Shown here piece after piece: positions 42,903 to 52,479 of a stretch of DNA of 64,000 bases. The notes below the pieces were generated by a model, which saw nothing but the letters and a program-made list of their open reading frames with translations, did not search any database and was not told the origin of the DNA. The translations under genes were made by a program, and so were the position numbers. Source of the DNA: Synechococcus sp. CBW1004. Lineage in GTDB: Bacteria > Cyanobacteriota > Cyanobacteriia > PCC-6307 > Cyanobiaceae. Every line of letters begins with the position of its first letter. Position 1 is the stretch's first letter. The stretch spans positions 1,880,686 to 1,944,685 of the forward strand of contig NZ_CP060397.1 of assembly GCF_015840715.1 (NCBI RefSeq), in the 5' to 3' direction.

Positions 42903-45395
42903 CTATGCAGCTATTTGTTCTATTGCTCTATCACTCGACCTATCAGGAAAGCTATCGATGACCGCGCGAACCTCAGTCAACACTGTGCGACGCTTCTGCG
43001 AATCGGAACGACGGATGCGTGCCTCATGGCTCTCCACGATCAAGTCAGCGGTATCCTGTAAGGGGTCGCCACCCTTACTTAATTCTTGCTGGACTTCCTT
43101 GCGGACACGAGATGCATTCTCTTGAAGGATGCGAATGGCTGGTTCCTTTGCCGCCAACGTCGCTTCGCGAGCCAAATCTGAGAATAAGTCAAGAATCCGC
43201 ATCTTTACTCCAGGTCCAATATCGTAACCCCTTTGGACGAACTGTTCGCATGAGTTCTTGATGGGCTCTCGTATTGTCTTGGATAACTCAGATTTGACAG
43301 TCTGACGCAATTCGTCGATCGCTTCTCTGCCGACTGTCTTGATCTGCTTGGCCAAAGCGGCGATACGATCCTGCTGTGCCTGTAGAAGTTGCTTTTTGAT
43401 CGTTGCACCGCCATACTCACTGGCCCAGACACAAAGTTCCTGGACCAGTTGAACAGTGTCATTCGCAAGATCAGTCGTTCGGGATCGAATGCTACGCAAC
43501 AGCTTCTGGCCCCATACTGCTGCCATTGGTTCAAGAAAGTAACCAGTAATATCATCGGGAAGGTTAAGGTTTCGACTTCCATAAAACGTCCCTCCCCTAC
43601 GAACAGCAGCTCGCAAGGTACCCCAGTGCGCACCGCGCAGGCTATTTAGATAGGTGCTCACGTCCTTCTCTGCAGCCATCTGTGCCTCAAGAACTAATGC
43701 CTCGATTTTCGCCTGAACAGTCTCGTCAAGAAAGTTGCGAAAGGCAGCCGCGCGAGCGCGGTATTCCTCCTTCTTTGCGGTTAGGACAGGTGTAAGAGCT
43801 ATTTCAAGTCTTTCAGCTTCCTCGGCCGCACGGTCCTCCTGCTGCCAACTAGCCTCGATCAGCTGCATTTCACTCATGAGAGTCGTCGTTAGCCGCTGCG
43901 TCAGATCTTCGATGGCGAGACTCCTTCTCTCTGCCTCTTGTTGTGCTAGCTTCTCCAGCGAGGCTTGGAGTTGTGGAATCCCAGTCTGCTCAGGAGTTGC
44001 GAGAAATGGGCGATCATCCTCGTCATCTAGCAATATCTTTCGGAGCTCAGGTGCGGAGACGGGATGAATCTCTAGTGACTCGATGATGCTATTCCGTGCT
44101 TGACTGCGTGCGGCATTGACTGACTCATTAGATGAATCTTCAATTCTGTCAAGCTGTTCCACAATCTGAGCCTTCATCCGAGGCTTAAACTCTTCCACAA
44201 GCTGTGTAAAGACCTCCTTCTTCCGCGGACGGCTTGCTCCCTCTTCTAGATTCGTAATTTGTTGTTGCCACTCTGATTGGGTGACATCGTCTACACGTGT
44301 CACAGCAATTAACATTGAGCAAGCGTCACTATCCGGATCGTCCGCCGCGCCGACCAACCGCTGCCAATAGCCACTGGTCCTAAGTAACTCCATTGTGGAC
44401 TCCGTCGGGCCAGCTCGGTCTACAGTCACGATGACAGCTCGGGCCTTATCTCGCACATATGACTTGGTCACATCTCTGTAAGAGTCCTGGGCAATACCAA
44501 TACCGGGCAGATCCACAAGGACGACACCAGACTTCAGCAGGTCCGAGGGCCAACCAACTTCAATGCGTTCAATCAATGGTGACAGGAAGCCAGCTGCATG
44601 CGCTGTCATATCCTCCTGAAAATCTCGTGAATCACTCCCTTCACTGCGTTCATAAGTTCGATCTTGACGTGATGGATCCATAATCAGTCGAATCCGGTCA
44701 ATGCGCGCTCGATCTTCGGCATCGATCGCTGAGCCCCATTTGGGTTCGTAATCGCAGGCAAGCCTGAGAGCATCAACAAGATATTCCAGTTCACGACTAG
44801 AAAACTGATTGCCACAAATAATATTTTTGGCTTGCTTGATATAACCCTCAAGAGCGTCTACGGGTGCAGGCTCGCCCTCTCCGGTAGAGAGCTCCACGCC
44901 TGCTTGAGCCTGCTGACGAACTTCTTCAAGATCGTCTTTGGCCAGCTGCTCAGCCAGGTCAGAGACGGCAACATCTGATTCTTGTTCATTGACTTCATCT
45001 CTAGTTCGCTCTACATTTTTCTTGGCTGCACGCCGTTGGGATTGTAGGCGTGTCTCAAGCGCAAATGCAAGTCTCCAAAGATTTAGCTTGGGATGATAGG
45101 TTACATGGAAACGCTTTTCCTTGCTATAGCGAACTTCCGTCGCTTGGGCCGTTAGCGGGCCGATACCGCCTGCTGGCAGAATCTGGCTAGATCCAGCAGC
45201 AAGCGCATTGAGTAACGTGCTTTTGCCAACACCCGAGTTTCCAAGGAAGCACACAGTGACTTCTTCGTCTGATAGTAGCAATCGACTGAGTCGCTGCTGA
45301 TCAGCTTGTACAGCTTCTAACCTTTCGGGTGCATGCTTCTGAAAAAACGGTCGTGCCGCTTCTTCGTACCATTTCAATAGCTCGTTTGGAGTCAT
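42903..45395 (-). CDS. Dynamin-like large GTPase
   Basis: 830 aa from ATG 45395 (MTPNELLKWYEEAARPFFQ). GTPase motifs: G1 LGNSGVGKSTLLNALAAG (about 51-68), a Thr in the switch region (GPLTAQATEVRY), G3 VDLPGIG (about 294-300) and G4 VTRVDD (about 365-370). A charged insert (about 120-220) breaks the GTPase domain, and long coiled-coil-like helices follow (RAAEEAERLEIALTPVLTAK and others). This is the bacterial dynamin/Eleos-type plan. No obvious membrane segment is seen. It is the first gene of the two-gene minus-strand unit. Dynamins in defence loci are thought to act on membranes after infection. Whether it works with the helicase is inferred from the 8-bp spacing. Confidence 0.75.
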   Translation of the reverse strand: MTPNELLKWYEEAARPFFQKHAPERLEAVQADQQRLSRLLLSDEEVTVCFLGNSGVGKSTLLNALAAGSSQILPAGGIGPLTAQATEVRYSKEKRFHVTYHPKLNLWRLAFALETRLQSQRRAAKKNVERTRDEVNEQESDVAVSDLAEQLAKDDLEEVRQQAQAGVELSTGEGEPAPVDALEGYIKQAKNIICGNQFSSRELEYLVDALRLACDYEPKWGSAIDAEDRARIDRIRLIMDPSRQDRTYERSEGSDSRDFQEDMTAHAAGFLSPLIERIEVGWPSDLLKSGVVLVDLPGIGIAQDSYRDVTKSYVRDKARAVIVTVDRAGPTESTMELLRTSGYWQRLVGAADDPDSDACSMLIAVTRVDDVTQSEWQQQITNLEEGASRPRKKEVFTQLVEEFKPRMKAQIVEQLDRIEDSSNESVNAARSQARNSIIESLEIHPVSAPELRKILLDDEDDRPFLATPEQTGIPQLQASLEKLAQQEAERRSLAIEDLTQRLTTTLMSEMQLIEASWQQEDRAAEEAERLEIALTPVLTAKKEEYRARAAAFRNFLDETVQAKIEALVLEAQMAAEKDVSTYLNSLRGAHWGTLRAAVRRGGTFYGSRNLNLPDDITGYFLEPMAAVWGQKLLRSIRSRTTDLANDTVQLVQELCVWASEYGGATIKKQLLQAQQDRIAALAKQIKTVGREAIDELRQTVKSELSKTIREPIKNSCEQFVQRGYDIGPGVKMRILDLFSDLAREATLAAKEPAIRILQENASRVRKEVQQELSKGGDPLQDTADLIVESHEARIRRSDSQKRRTVLTEVRAVIDSFPDRSSDRAIEQIAA

Positions 45396-45814
45396 ACTTG
45401 CCTTGAAATCAGATTTGGTTTAAGGATGTCGGAGCGATTTGCAGCAATGTCTTATCAACCATTTAACAGCGTACCTTCTCATGGATCTCGTATTGCATGC
45501 TACCAACTAGTGCGCTGTTGCCTCGGCCGGTGCGCACCACCAAGAACAGGCGTCCAATCATCAGGCCTTCGTTCCTGGTGAGCCGTATCTGAGCGAGAGC
45601 ATCAGCTAAAGCGGCTTTACAGCCCTGGGATGGCTCGGATTGGCCGAAGTTCAGAGGTCGGAAACGACTGGCACGATTGACCCAGGCGCAGGCTGTGAGC
45701 TGCGCATCGCAACCGGGCTTAACACTCCGACAATGATGCAGAAACTGCATAGCCAAGCATCCATGCCGCCCATCTCCCTGTCCCTAGCCTGAGCACGCAG
45801 TTCGGTAGCGGTCC
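45396..45814. other. Divergent intergenic region between dynamin and DUF1998-helicase genes
   Basis: About 420 bp that should hold two promoters facing outward. A 97-codon minus-strand frame (45463-45756) exists, but it has a Cys/Arg-rich, unconvincing translation. No hairpin or repeat of note. Confidence 0.35.
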
Positions 45815-48800
45815 TTGCTCCCCTCCGTTGTTGCCAGCGAGCTGGAGCAGGTGGCAGCCGACGCCATCCGCACCGCCTTTCACCCCACTACGCCAGGGTT
45901 CGCTGGGCTGATCGATCGCTTCCTGGCCGATCGCGAGCAGCTGCTCAAGGGGCCCTACGTGTCGGTTGCCCTGCCCTTTCACCAGGGAACAGGGCGCGAC
46001 TGGTTCCCTCAGATCCCGCTGCCCTTCCCGCCCTACCGGCACCAGGAGAAGGCCTTTCAGCGGCTCATGCCCGGCAGCCCCGTCAACACCCTGGTGGCCA
46101 CGGGCACCGGCTCCGGAAAAACCGAGGCCTTTCTCCTGCCCCTGCTGGAGCACTGCCGCCAGCAGCAGGCCCCTGGCACCCGCGGCATCAAGGCGATCCT
46201 CATCTACCCGATGAACGCCCTGGCCACCGACCAGGCCCGGCGCATCGCTGATCTGATCCACACCACTCCTGCTCTGGCCGGCCTGCGTGCTGGTCTCTAC
46301 ATCGGCTCCAGCGATGATGAGCAAACGGCGGCGATGACCGCCACCAGCGTGATCACCGATAAGGAGGCTCTGCAGAAGGCTCCGCCTGACATCCTGCTCA
46401 CCAACTACAAGCAGCTCGACTACCTGCTGATCCAGCCCCATGTTCAGAGCTTGTGGGAGCACAACGGGCGTCTTCCGGATGGCAGCAGCACCCTCCGCTA
46501 TCTGGTGGTGGATGAGTTCCACACCTTCGATGGCGCCCAGGGCACCGACCTCGCCTGCCTGATCCGCCGCCTCCGCGATCGCCTGCAATGCCCTGGTGAG
46601 GATCTGGTCTGCGTCGGCACCTCCGCCACCCTCGGCGGCCCCGAATCACGCGAGGCGATGCTCGACTACGCCGGCCAGATCTTCGCCAGCCGGTTTGAGT
46701 CCACCGCCTTGATCGAGGAAGAGCGCCTCAGCCCGGAGGAATTTTTCTCCGGCCACACCGCCTACGGCCAGGAGGGCCTGCGCGTCTTACCCCTGCCTGG
46801 TCTCGAGGCGATCGACCAGCTGGATCCTGATCCTGCCTCCACTGCAGAGGCCTACCTCACCGTCCAGGCGGCGCTCTGGCTTGGCGATGGCTTGGCCCCG
46901 CCACCGGATGGCAACGTCAACGACGACAAGTGGCGGCTGGCGCTGGGGCTGCAGCTCGGCACCCTGCCCGCTGTGCACAACCTGGTGCGCCAGGCCGAGG
47001 GCACCTGTTCGGTTGAGGAGCTGCTGGAGCGCTTCTCGCGCCAGCTCGGCCTGGGCGATCGGTATCCCCGCCGCTACCGCGTGCTGCTGCTCGAAAGCCT
47101 CCTGGCCTTGATCGCCCATGCCCGCCGCAGCACCACCAGGCTCGATGGCACCCCGGTGGTGGTGCCTTGGCTCAACCTGCGCGTGCAGCTCTGGCTGCGG
47201 GAGCTCAAACGCATGGTGGCCTCGGTGGAGGCCGAACCGCAGCTGCGCCATTCCGATGATCTGGCTGGCAGCGACGCGAGCCCCCACCTGCCGGTGGTGC
47301 ACTGCCGCGATTGCGGCGCCACCGCCTGGACCTCCACCGTGCTCCATTCCGGCAGCAACCGGCTGGATCGGGCCAACAACCTGCAGAGCTTCTACAAGGC
47401 CTTCTTCTCCGGTGCCCCCGAGCTTCGTTTCCTGTTCCCCCAGGGCAAAGCGGCCGAGACGATCAGCCATCAGTTCTGCGCCTCCTGCCTGTCGTTCCAC
47501 CCCGCCAAAGACCTGGCGAACGCCACACCTACCGGTGCTTCTCCGCTCTGCCCCGCCTGTCAGAGCCGCGAGCTGCTGCCGGTCGACATCCCCGATTGCT
47601 CCACCGTCGATGACAACAACCACCCGCGCGTCAGCCGCGACTGCCCCTACTGCAATGCCCAACAGGGCCTGCTGCTGATCGGTTCCTCCGCCGCCAACCT
47701 CTCCAGCACCTGGAGCGCCTCGCTGTTCGCCTCCGCCTTCAACAGCGACAAGAAGTTGCTGGCCTTCTCCGATTCGGTGCAGGACGCCGCTCATCGTGCC
47801 GGCTTCATTGCCGCCCGCGCCTACCGCACCACCTTCCGCACCGCCCTCACCCGCACGCTGCAGCAGGCGGGCGCTCCGCTTCCCCTCAATCAGCTGCAGG
47901 AGCGACTGATCAGCGACTGGCAGCAGCGCTTCCCCAACCCCGTCGACTTCGCCGCCACCTTCATCCCCCACGATCTGGAGTGGCTCAGGGAGTGGGATGC
48001 CCTGCAGCAGCAGCTCACCCCCAGCCTGGAGGCAGAAGGCACCTTGATGCGGTTCCTCGCCGATCGGCTGCGCTGGGAGGTGGCCAGCGAGTTCGGATAT
48101 CGGGCCCGGCTGGGTTCCTCGGTGGAGCAGGCAGGTGCTCTGGCCGCCGCGATCGATCCCGCTGCCGTGAGCCGGTTGCTGCCGGGCCTGCTCCGTGGTT
48201 TGCAGAACGAGATCGAACCGCTGCGCGGTCTGCGTCTCCATCCACTCCAGCAGCTGGTGGTGGGGCTGCTCCAGCATCTGCGCCAGCGCGGTGGGCTGGC
48301 TCTCCCCGAGCTGGTGGGGCGGGAGGGCAAGACCAGCGAGTACCTCGAGAGTGGCGGGGAGAACACCTACCCCTTCAACCAGATCCCCTACCTGCCAGGC
48401 ATCGGCCGCAATTCCACCCGGCCGATCTTTCTCACGAGCTTCCGCGGCAAGGGTCGCTTCGAGCAACTGGTGCGCGACAGCGGTAGGCCCACCTGGTGCC
48501 AGCACTGGCTGCAGCGCACCCTCTTCCCAGGCGCCGCTGCCGACAACGGGGCGTGGCTTGATGCCGAGCAGCAGAAAGAGACCCTCAACGCTGTTGTCGA
48601 GGCGTTGTGCGAGGCCGGCTTGCTGCAGCAGCTCAGCGGCGGGCGCGGGGAGCGCATCTGGGCCATTCCTCCTGCTGCCATCCACGTGAGCCATGAGGCC
48701 CACCCCGTGCGCTGCGAGCACTGCGGCGACATGCACAGCGTGCCCAGCGAGCAGCTCAGCCTCTGGGATGGCCTGCCATGCCAGGTGCGCCACTGCCCCG

Positions 48801-51800
48801 GCAGCTACCGCCACAATCCCGGCGATGGTTCGCCCCTCTGGGGTCTTCCTCTCTACCGACGCCTCTACAGGCGCGGCGACGTGCATCGCATCGTGGCGCG
48901 CGAGCACACCGGTCTCCTGGAGCGCCCGGATCGGGAACGGCTTGAAACCCAGTTCATCCGCGGGCAGTACCGCAGCGATCCCAACCTGCTGTCGGCCACC
49001 TCCACCCTGGAGATGGGCATCAACATCGGCGATCTCTCCTCGGTGTTGCTCGCCTCAGTGCCGCCGGAGCCGGCCAACTACCTGCAGCGCATCGGCCGTG
49101 CCGGTCGCCGCGACGGCAACGCCATCGTCGGCACCTTGGTCAACGGCACCGCCCACGACCTCTATTTCTTCTCCGATCCCCGAGCGATGCTGCAGGGGCA
49201 GGTGAATCCGCCCGGCTGCTATCTCGATGCGGCGTACATCCTGCGTCGACAGCTGCTGGCCTACAGCCTCGATCGCTGGGTCGCGAGCGGTCTCGATGCC
49301 CTGGCGCTGCCGCGCAAGCTGAAACCAGTGCTCGATGGGGTGGAGCAGGCTGCCGCCGGCCAGCCAGCGGACGTCTTCCCCACCACCTGGCTGGGTTGGG
49401 TGCAGGCCCACCAGAATGCGTTGGTCGAGCGATTCTGCGGACTGTTCGGCGAAGAACTGCTCCCGGCGACGCGCTCCGATCTGCGCGGCTTCCTGCTCAG
49501 CCCGGTGGATGCCGGCAGCGCCGAAGCCCTCACGGCTCCTTTCGCAGCGGAGTTGCTCGCCCGCTTGCGCGATCTGGTGGCGGAGCGCAAGCGGCTGCGC
49601 GCCCTCGCCACCCAGCTGCGCACGCGCTTCAACAAGCTCTGCGAGCGGCCTGAGGACGGTCTCACCCCCGATGAACGGGACGCCAAGGAGGCGATCTATC
49701 GCGAGATGCGCGCCTACAACCAGCTGCGCAAGGACCTCGACGGCCGCCCCCTACTGGCGATGCTCACCGATGAGGGCTTCCTGCCCAACTACGCCTTCCC
49801 GGAAGCCGGTGTCACGCTTAAGTCTGTGCTCTGGCGCAAACTGCCAGGCCGTTCCGGGGATGGCCGCCGCAGCGAGGAACTGCCAACCCTCTCCTACGAA
49901 CGCCCCGCAAACGTGGCCATCCGCGAGCTGGTGCCCGACGGTCAGTTCTATGCCCAGGGGCGCCGCGTCAAGGTCGACCAGGTGGATCCGAACCTCAACA
50001 AACCGGAGCGCTGGCGCTTCTGCCCCGCCTGCTCCCACGCCAGCTGCGAGACCGACGACGATTTCAGCCGCAAGCAATGCCCCCGTTGCGGCAACAGCGG
50101 CTACAGCGACCAGGGGCAGGTGAAGGAGATGGCCAAGTTACGTCAGGTGCAGGCCACCACGGAAGATGCCCGCAGCCGTTTCGGCGATGACACCGACGAG
50201 CGCAATCCGCTGTTTTTCCACCGCGAGCTGCTGATCCTTCCCGATCACAGCCGCCGCGAAATCTCGCTGGCCATCGACGATGAGGAGTTCCCCTTCGGCG
50301 CCGAATACCTGGCGAGCACCACCTTCCGGGAGATCAACTTCGGTGAGCAGGCGGCCGTCGGTGCCACCCATGCGATCGCCGGCAAGGCGCTCAAGGTGAA
50401 GGGTTTTGAGCTCTGCCGCCACTGCGGCAAGGTGCAGCGGGGGCCCGTCAGCTCACGCAATCACACCTGGGGCTGCCGCTATCGCGACAAACCCGACGAT
50501 GCCCAGCTGCGACAGCTGCTGTTCATGTACCGGGAGTTCAGCTCCGAGGCCCTGCGCTTCCTGCTCCCCGGCGCCAGCTTCTGGGATGAGGCGGGCCAGC
50601 CGTCGTTTGTGGGCGCCCTGCACCTGGGTCTGCGTCAGCGCTTCGGCGGCAAGGTGGATCACCTGCAGTCCGCCCTTGGCGAGGAACCCCAGCCCAGCAG
50701 CCAGCAGCGCAAGACCTTCCTCTACCTCTTTGATTCAGTGCCGGGAGGCACCGGCTACGTCCGTCAGCTGATCGAGGACGGCGGCCAGGATCTGCGGGCT
50801 GTGTTCGAGCAGTCCCTTAAGGCCCTGCAAGCCTGCTCCTGCAGCGACGGCTGCTACCGCTGCATTTTCATGTATCGGCAGCGCTTCGATCGCCAGCGCA
50901 CAAGCAAGCGCCGTGCCATCGAGCAACTGCAGTCGATCCTGCGCCGCTGGCAGGATCTTCAGCCCAGTGAGCGCAGCCTCTCGGAGGTGGTGATCAACAC
51001 CCGCGCCGAAAGCGAACTGGAACTGCGCTTCATCGAGAAACTGCGCGAGGGCAAAGGAGCGCCAGCGGGCGTCAGCGTGACCCTGCGCGATGACTTCATC
51101 AAGGGCAACAAGGGCTACCTGCTCACCTTCAGCCATGGCATGGGCCCCAACGGCAGCCCAGCCGTGGTGAGCTGGAAGGTGGAATTGCAGGTGCCGCTCG
51201 GAGAGGCCGAGGGGGTGCGCAGCTTCTCCCGCGCCGACTTCCTGCTCACCCCAACCGCCGGCGGTAAACCCATCGCCATCTACACCGATGGCTGGGAATT
51301 TCACCGCAGCCGGCTGGCCGCCGACGCGGAGCAACGCATGGCCCTGCAGCGCAGCGGCCGCTACCTGTTCTGGAGCCTCAGCTGGGATGACGTGGTGGAG
51401 GCGCCGCCGACGGCTCAGACGCCGCTGGAACCCAACAGCCTGGCCGTGGGGATGGTGCCTGCCTTCGCCACCAAGTCGGAAACCTTCCTGGCTTGCTGGT
51501 GGCCGCAGCAGCTGCTCGACAGCCTGGCAACCCCGCCGCTGCTGATGCCACGCCAGGCCCAGCTGGCCAGCAGCCTGGAGCTGCTGATGGCCTATCTGGC
51601 CAATCCCTCTGAACCCCTTTGGCAAGGGATGGCCCAGCAGTTCTGCCTGGCCCAGGCTTCCCCTCTGGCGATCGAGTCGCCTGAGCTCATGGCGGCTGCC
51701 GATACCCTCCAGCTCGGGGCCCATGTGCAGGAGTGGCAGGGCACAGGCTCATCGCGGCGGGTGGGTCAGCAGCTCACGCCCGCCCCCAGCCTCCAGATCC

Positions 51801-52399
51801 ACAACCTGGTCGACATGGGCCTCCATGAGCGGCGCCATCCCGCCGCCAGCTTCCGGGCCGTTCATTTCGATCCCGGGGCAGGCGGCAGTGAGAAACAACA
51901 GCAGGCGGCCTGGCGGGAGTGGCTGCGTCAGGGCAACCTCTTCCAGTTCCTGCCCCATCTGCTGGTCTCCACCCCCGGCTGGGGCGGCAGCGAGGAGCCA
52001 GCTGTGGTGGACCCGCCACAGGTGTGGGTGGCACCTGATGCTTCATCGCCAGGCGAGGACATCTCAGGCATGGCAAGCCCTGCTGCCGAGGAACGTCATC
52101 GGGCCTGGCAGGAGCTGGGCCGCTTCGCACCTCCCGAACTGCAGCCGCTGCTGGAGGCCCTGGAAGCAGCCTGGGCCGATACCGATCGGCCCCTGCCTGA
52201 GCAGGCCTTTGAGCTGGAGGGCTCCCGCGGCGACGTGCTCGCCCAGGCGGAATTGGCCTGGGTCGATCAACGTCTGGCGGTCGTGTGCGATCCCGTTGAT
52301 GCGGAAGCCTTCACAGCTGCGGGCTGGCGCTGCTGGTCGGTGCAGGATCCTCCTGCCGCCACAGCCGCTGCCCTGAGGGAGGCCCTTCCACTCTCCTGA
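45815..52399 (+). CDS. Giant DEAD/DEAH helicase with DUF1998 and Vsr-like C-terminal region
   Basis: 2194 aa. Start TTG 45815 or GTG 45851. Helicase motifs: Walker A VATGTGSGKTEAF (about 94-106), DEFH (about 231-234), TSATLGG, and the second lobe with SATSTLEMGIN (about 1059) and QRIGRAGRRDG (about 1091). Several CxxC clusters insert in the motor and after it (CRDCG, CASC, CPAC, CPYC, CEHCG, CPRCG, CRHCG). The DUF1998/MZB zinc signature CSCSDGCYRC lies at about 1672. A segment ADFLLTP...IAIYTDGWEFH (about 1805-1830) looks like a Vsr/DUF559-type nuclease core. The plan matches DruE of Druantia or a fused DrmA-DrmB of DISARM. It probably unwinds or translocates on invading DNA. The next gene starts 80 bp later. 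Confidence 0.8.
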   Translation: MLPSVVASELEQVAADAIRTAFHPTTPGFAGLIDRFLADREQLLKGPYVSVALPFHQGTGRDWFPQIPLPFPPYRHQEKAFQRLMPGSPVNTLVATGTGSGKTEAFLLPLLEHCRQQQAPGTRGIKAILIYPMNALATDQARRIADLIHTTPALAGLRAGLYIGSSDDEQTAAMTATSVITDKEALQKAPPDILLTNYKQLDYLLIQPHVQSLWEHNGRLPDGSSTLRYLVVDEFHTFDGAQGTDLACLIRRLRDRLQCPGEDLVCVGTSATLGGPESREAMLDYAGQIFASRFESTALIEEERLSPEEFFSGHTAYGQEGLRVLPLPGLEAIDQLDPDPASTAEAYLTVQAALWLGDGLAPPPDGNVNDDKWRLALGLQLGTLPAVHNLVRQAEGTCSVEELLERFSRQLGLGDRYPRRYRVLLLESLLALIAHARRSTTRLDGTPVVVPWLNLRVQLWLRELKRMVASVEAEPQLRHSDDLAGSDASPHLPVVHCRDCGATAWTSTVLHSGSNRLDRANNLQSFYKAFFSGAPELRFLFPQGKAAETISHQFCASCLSFHPAKDLANATPTGASPLCPACQSRELLPVDIPDCSTVDDNNHPRVSRDCPYCNAQQGLLLIGSSAANLSSTWSASLFASAFNSDKKLLAFSDSVQDAAHRAGFIAARAYRTTFRTALTRTLQQAGAPLPLNQLQERLISDWQQRFPNPVDFAATFIPHDLEWLREWDALQQQLTPSLEAEGTLMRFLADRLRWEVASEFGYRARLGSSVEQAGALAAAIDPAAVSRLLPGLLRGLQNEIEPLRGLRLHPLQQLVVGLLQHLRQRGGLALPELVGREGKTSEYLESGGENTYPFNQIPYLPGIGRNSTRPIFLTSFRGKGRFEQLVRDSGRPTWCQHWLQRTLFPGAAADNGAWLDAEQQKETLNAVVEALCEAGLLQQLSGGRGERIWAIPPAAIHVSHEAHPVRCEHCGDMHSVPSEQLSLWDGLPCQVRHCPGSYRHNPGDGSPLWGLPLYRRLYRRGDVHRIVAREHTGLLERPDRERLETQFIRGQYRSDPNLLSATSTLEMGINIGDLSSVLLASVPPEPANYLQRIGRAGRRDGNAIVGTLVNGTAHDLYFFSDPRAMLQGQVNPPGCYLDAAYILRRQLLAYSLDRWVASGLDALALPRKLKPVLDGVEQAAAGQPADVFPTTWLGWVQAHQNALVERFCGLFGEELLPATRSDLRGFLLSPVDAGSAEALTAPFAAELLARLRDLVAERKRLRALATQLRTRFNKLCERPEDGLTPDERDAKEAIYREMRAYNQLRKDLDGRPLLAMLTDEGFLPNYAFPEAGVTLKSVLWRKLPGRSGDGRRSEELPTLSYERPANVAIRELVPDGQFYAQGRRVKVDQVDPNLNKPERWRFCPACSHASCETDDDFSRKQCPRCGNSGYSDQGQVKEMAKLRQVQATTEDARSRFGDDTDERNPLFFHRELLILPDHSRREISLAIDDEEFPFGAEYLASTTFREINFGEQAAVGATHAIAGKALKVKGFELCRHCGKVQRGPVSSRNHTWGCRYRDKPDDAQLRQLLFMYREFSSEALRFLLPGASFWDEAGQPSFVGALHLGLRQRFGGKVDHLQSALGEEPQPSSQQRKTFLYLFDSVPGGTGYVRQLIEDGGQDLRAVFEQSLKALQACSCSDGCYRCIFMYRQRFDRQRTSKRRAIEQLQSILRRWQDLQPSERSLSEVVINTRAESELELRFIEKLREGKGAPAGVSVTLRDDFIKGNKGYLLTFSHGMGPNGSPAVVSWKVELQVPLGEAEGVRSFSRADFLLTPTAGGKPIAIYTDGWEFHRSRLAADAEQRMALQRSGRYLFWSLSWDDVVEAPPTAQTPLEPNSLAVGMVPAFATKSETFLACWWPQQLLDSLATPPLLMPRQAQLASSLELLMAYLANPSEPLWQGMAQQFCLAQASPLAIESPELMAAADTLQLGAHVQEWQGTGSSRRVGQQLTPAPSLQIHNLVDMGLHERRHPAASFRAVHFDPGAGGSEKQQQAAWREWLRQGNLFQFLPHLLVSTPGWGGSEEPAVVDPPQVWVAPDASSPGEDISGMASPAAEERHRAWQELGRFAPPELQPLLEALEAAWADTDRPLPEQAFELEGSRGDVLAQAELAWVDQRLAVVCDPVDAEAFTAAGWRCWSVQDPPAATAAALREALPLS

Positions 52400-52479
52400 T
52401 CCACGTCCAACCCACTCAGCCACCGCCTGACCCGCCAGCCATCACCGCCAGTCTTCACCGCCTCCTCCCCGGACCTGAC

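Noticed and set aside
45463-45756. 97-codon minus-strand frame upstream of the dynamin gene
   Set aside because: Unbalanced composition, no ribosome-binding site or family resemblance; left as intergenic.
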